Source: Lachnospira rogosae
GTDB lineage: Bacteria > Bacillota > Clostridia > Lachnospirales > Lachnospiraceae
Direction of reading: 5' to 3'
DNA: 64,000 nt
Assembly: GCF_040096455.1 (NCBI RefSeq)
Contig: NZ_JBBMER010000001.1
Span: forward strand, 1 to 64,000
Positions 62,876-64,000 of the stretch are shown piece after piece. The notes beneath the pieces are model-generated. The model did no database searches, was not told where the DNA came from, and saw only the letters and a list, made by a program, of their open reading frames with translations. Position 1 is the first letter of the stretch, and every line of letters begins with the position of its first letter. Made by a program: the position numbers and the translations under genes.

Positions 62876-64000
62876 ATGAGCAAGGTAATCGGAATTGATT
62901 TGGGAACAACTAATAGCTGCGTGGCGGTGATAGAAGGTGATACACCGACAGTTATAACTAATAGTGAGGGCTATAGAACGACACCATCAGTTGTTGCATT
63001 TACCAAGAACAAAGAACGTCTTGTTGGAGATACAGCTAGAAGACAAGCATCAGTTAATTCAGATAGAACCATTTTCTCTATCAAAAGATATATGGGTACA
63101 GATTATAAGAAGAAGATTGATGGAAAGTCATATACACCGCAGGAGATTTCAGCATATATTCTGATGAAGTTAAAGAAAGATGCAGAGGGATTCCTTGGCG
63201 AGGAAGTGACAGATGCTGTAATTACTGTACCTGCTTACTTTAATGATGCACAGAGACAGGCTACTAAGGATGCGGGCAAGATAGCAGGACTTAATGTCCT
63301 TAGAATCATTAATGAACCAACAAGTGCGGCACTTGCTTATGGGCTTGATAATGGCAATCCTCAGAAGATACTTGTTTATGATCTTGGCGGAGGAACTTTT
63401 GACGTTTCGGTTATTGATATAGGGGATAATGTTATTGAAGTGCTTGCAACGTCAGGTGATAATCATCTTGGTGGAGATGATTTTGATGCAAGGCTTGTTA
63501 ATTATCTTGTTGAACGCTTTAAAGAGACTGATGGAATTAATCTGTCTAAAGATGCTTCAGCTATGCAGAGATTAAGAGAAGAGGCTGAGAAAGCCAAGAA
63601 AGAATTGTCGTCTGCATTTAATGCCAATATTAATCTCCCATTTATTGCGATGGCTAAAGATGGACCACATCATATGGATATGAATATTTCAAGACAGCAG
63701 TTTAATGAGCTGACGGCTGATCTGGTTGATAAGACAGTTATTCCTGTTGAAAATGCTCTCCATGATGCAGGACTTAATAAGAATGATATAGGAATGGTGC
63801 TTCTTGTTGGAGGTTCAACAAGGATTCCGGCGGTTCAGGATAAGGTAAGGCAGATTATGGGAAAAGAACCATCAAGAAATCTTAATCCTGATGAGTGCGT
63901 GGCACTTGGTGCGGCGGTTCAGGGTGGTAAGCTTGGCAACCAGCTTATGCCAGGCTCAGCGGCATCAGAGATTATACTTATGGACGTAACACCTTTGTCT
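62876..64000 (+). CDS. dnaK: Hsp70 chaperone DnaK-type protein (partial, runs off window)
   Basis: The first 375 residues are visible: KVIGIDLGTTNSCVAVIEG (phosphate 1), AVITVPAYFNDAQRQATKDA, YDLGGGTFDVSVIDIG (phosphate 2), LVGGSTRIPAVQ (adenosine) and NPDECVALGAAVQGG, i.e. an intact ATPase domain up to the linker (MDVTPLS). GGAGGA precedes ATG 62876. No hrcA or grpE is upstream, so it may be a second dnaK outside the hrcA-grpE-dnaK-dnaJ operon. No CIRCE-type inverted repeat is evident in the 164-base upstream gap. Confidence 0.92.
   Translation, partial: MSKVIGIDLGTTNSCVAVIEGDTPTVITNSEGYRTTPSVVAFTKNKERLVGDTARRQASVNSDRTIFSIKRYMGTDYKKKIDGKSYTPQEISAYILMKLKKDAEGFLGEEVTDAVITVPAYFNDAQRQATKDAGKIAGLNVLRIINEPTSAALAYGLDNGNPQKILVYDLGGGTFDVSVIDIGDNVIEVLATSGDNHLGGDDFDARLVNYLVERFKETDGINLSKDASAMQRLREEAEKAKKELSSAFNANINLPFIAMAKDGPHHMDMNISRQQFNELTADLVDKTVIPVENALHDAGLNKNDIGMVLLVGGSTRIPAVQDKVRQIMGKEPSRNLNPDECVALGAAVQGGKLGNQLMPGSAASEIILMDVTPLS

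Overview
The window is AT-rich chromosomal DNA from a spore-forming Firmicute, most likely a Lachnospiraceae member. The evidence is spoIIGA-sigE, a spoVAF-type germination protein, a meso-DAP-type MurE, a PASTA-domain Ser/Thr kinase with its PP2C phosphatase, pyruvate:ferredoxin oxidoreductase and Firmicute-style gene order. A relative of Lachnospira (Eubacterium) eligens would fit, but that species guess is an impression and not a result.

Layout. Bases 1-6600: tRNA-Trp, a small membrane protein, an intergenic stretch rich in hairpins and tandem repeats, an SdpR/SdpI-type repressor-immunity pair that converges on an intracellular-type subtilase, a carbamate kinase, an unrecognised 151-residue protein and an ABC-F ATPase. 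Bases 6697-23505: ftsK, fhs and then a tight run murE-priA-def-fmt-rsmB-rlmN-PP2C-prkC-rsgA-rpe, covering wall precursor synthesis, replication restart, translation start and rRNA modification, and PASTA-kinase signalling. ychF is convergent with it. Bases 25005-35652: a division and cell-wall (dcw) cluster, mraZ-rsmH-ftsL-PBP-PBP-murD-ftsW-ftsQ-ftsZ. It has MraZ boxes upstream and lacks mraY, murG and murC at this site. Bases 35944-41588: spoIIGA (apparently starting with ATT), sigE, a cell-wall amidase, lepA and hemW. Bases 41701-55066: an AraC regulator, an ammonium transporter fused to a PII domain, a TrxB-like reductase, a surface polysaccharide deacetylase, PFOR, a SurA-N-like membrane protein, a MATE transporter and spoVAF.

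Bases 55067-62495 hold a type II-A CRISPR-Cas locus in the order tracrRNA - cas9 - cas1 - cas2 - csn2 - array (13 repeats, 12 spacers). Cas9 keeps its RuvC and HNH residues, and the tracrRNA pairs with the repeat over 20 bp. cas1, however, has an internal out-of-frame deletion that removes its His and second acidic catalytic residues, so spacer acquisition by this locus is probably dead while interference could remain. After the array come a 60-residue zinc-ribbon protein and the start of a dnaK-type gene that runs off the window.

The most interesting signal lies upstream of the tracrRNA. A degenerate repeat half (55299-55323) can fold back on the anti-repeat, and it is preceded by a guide-like stretch whose last 12 nt (55287-55298) recur exactly in the cas9 promoter region (55502-55513), followed by TGG. 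This is the architecture of the long-form tracrRNA, a natural single guide that makes Cas9 repress its own promoter, as described in Streptococcus pyogenes. Here it is a prediction from sequence alone.
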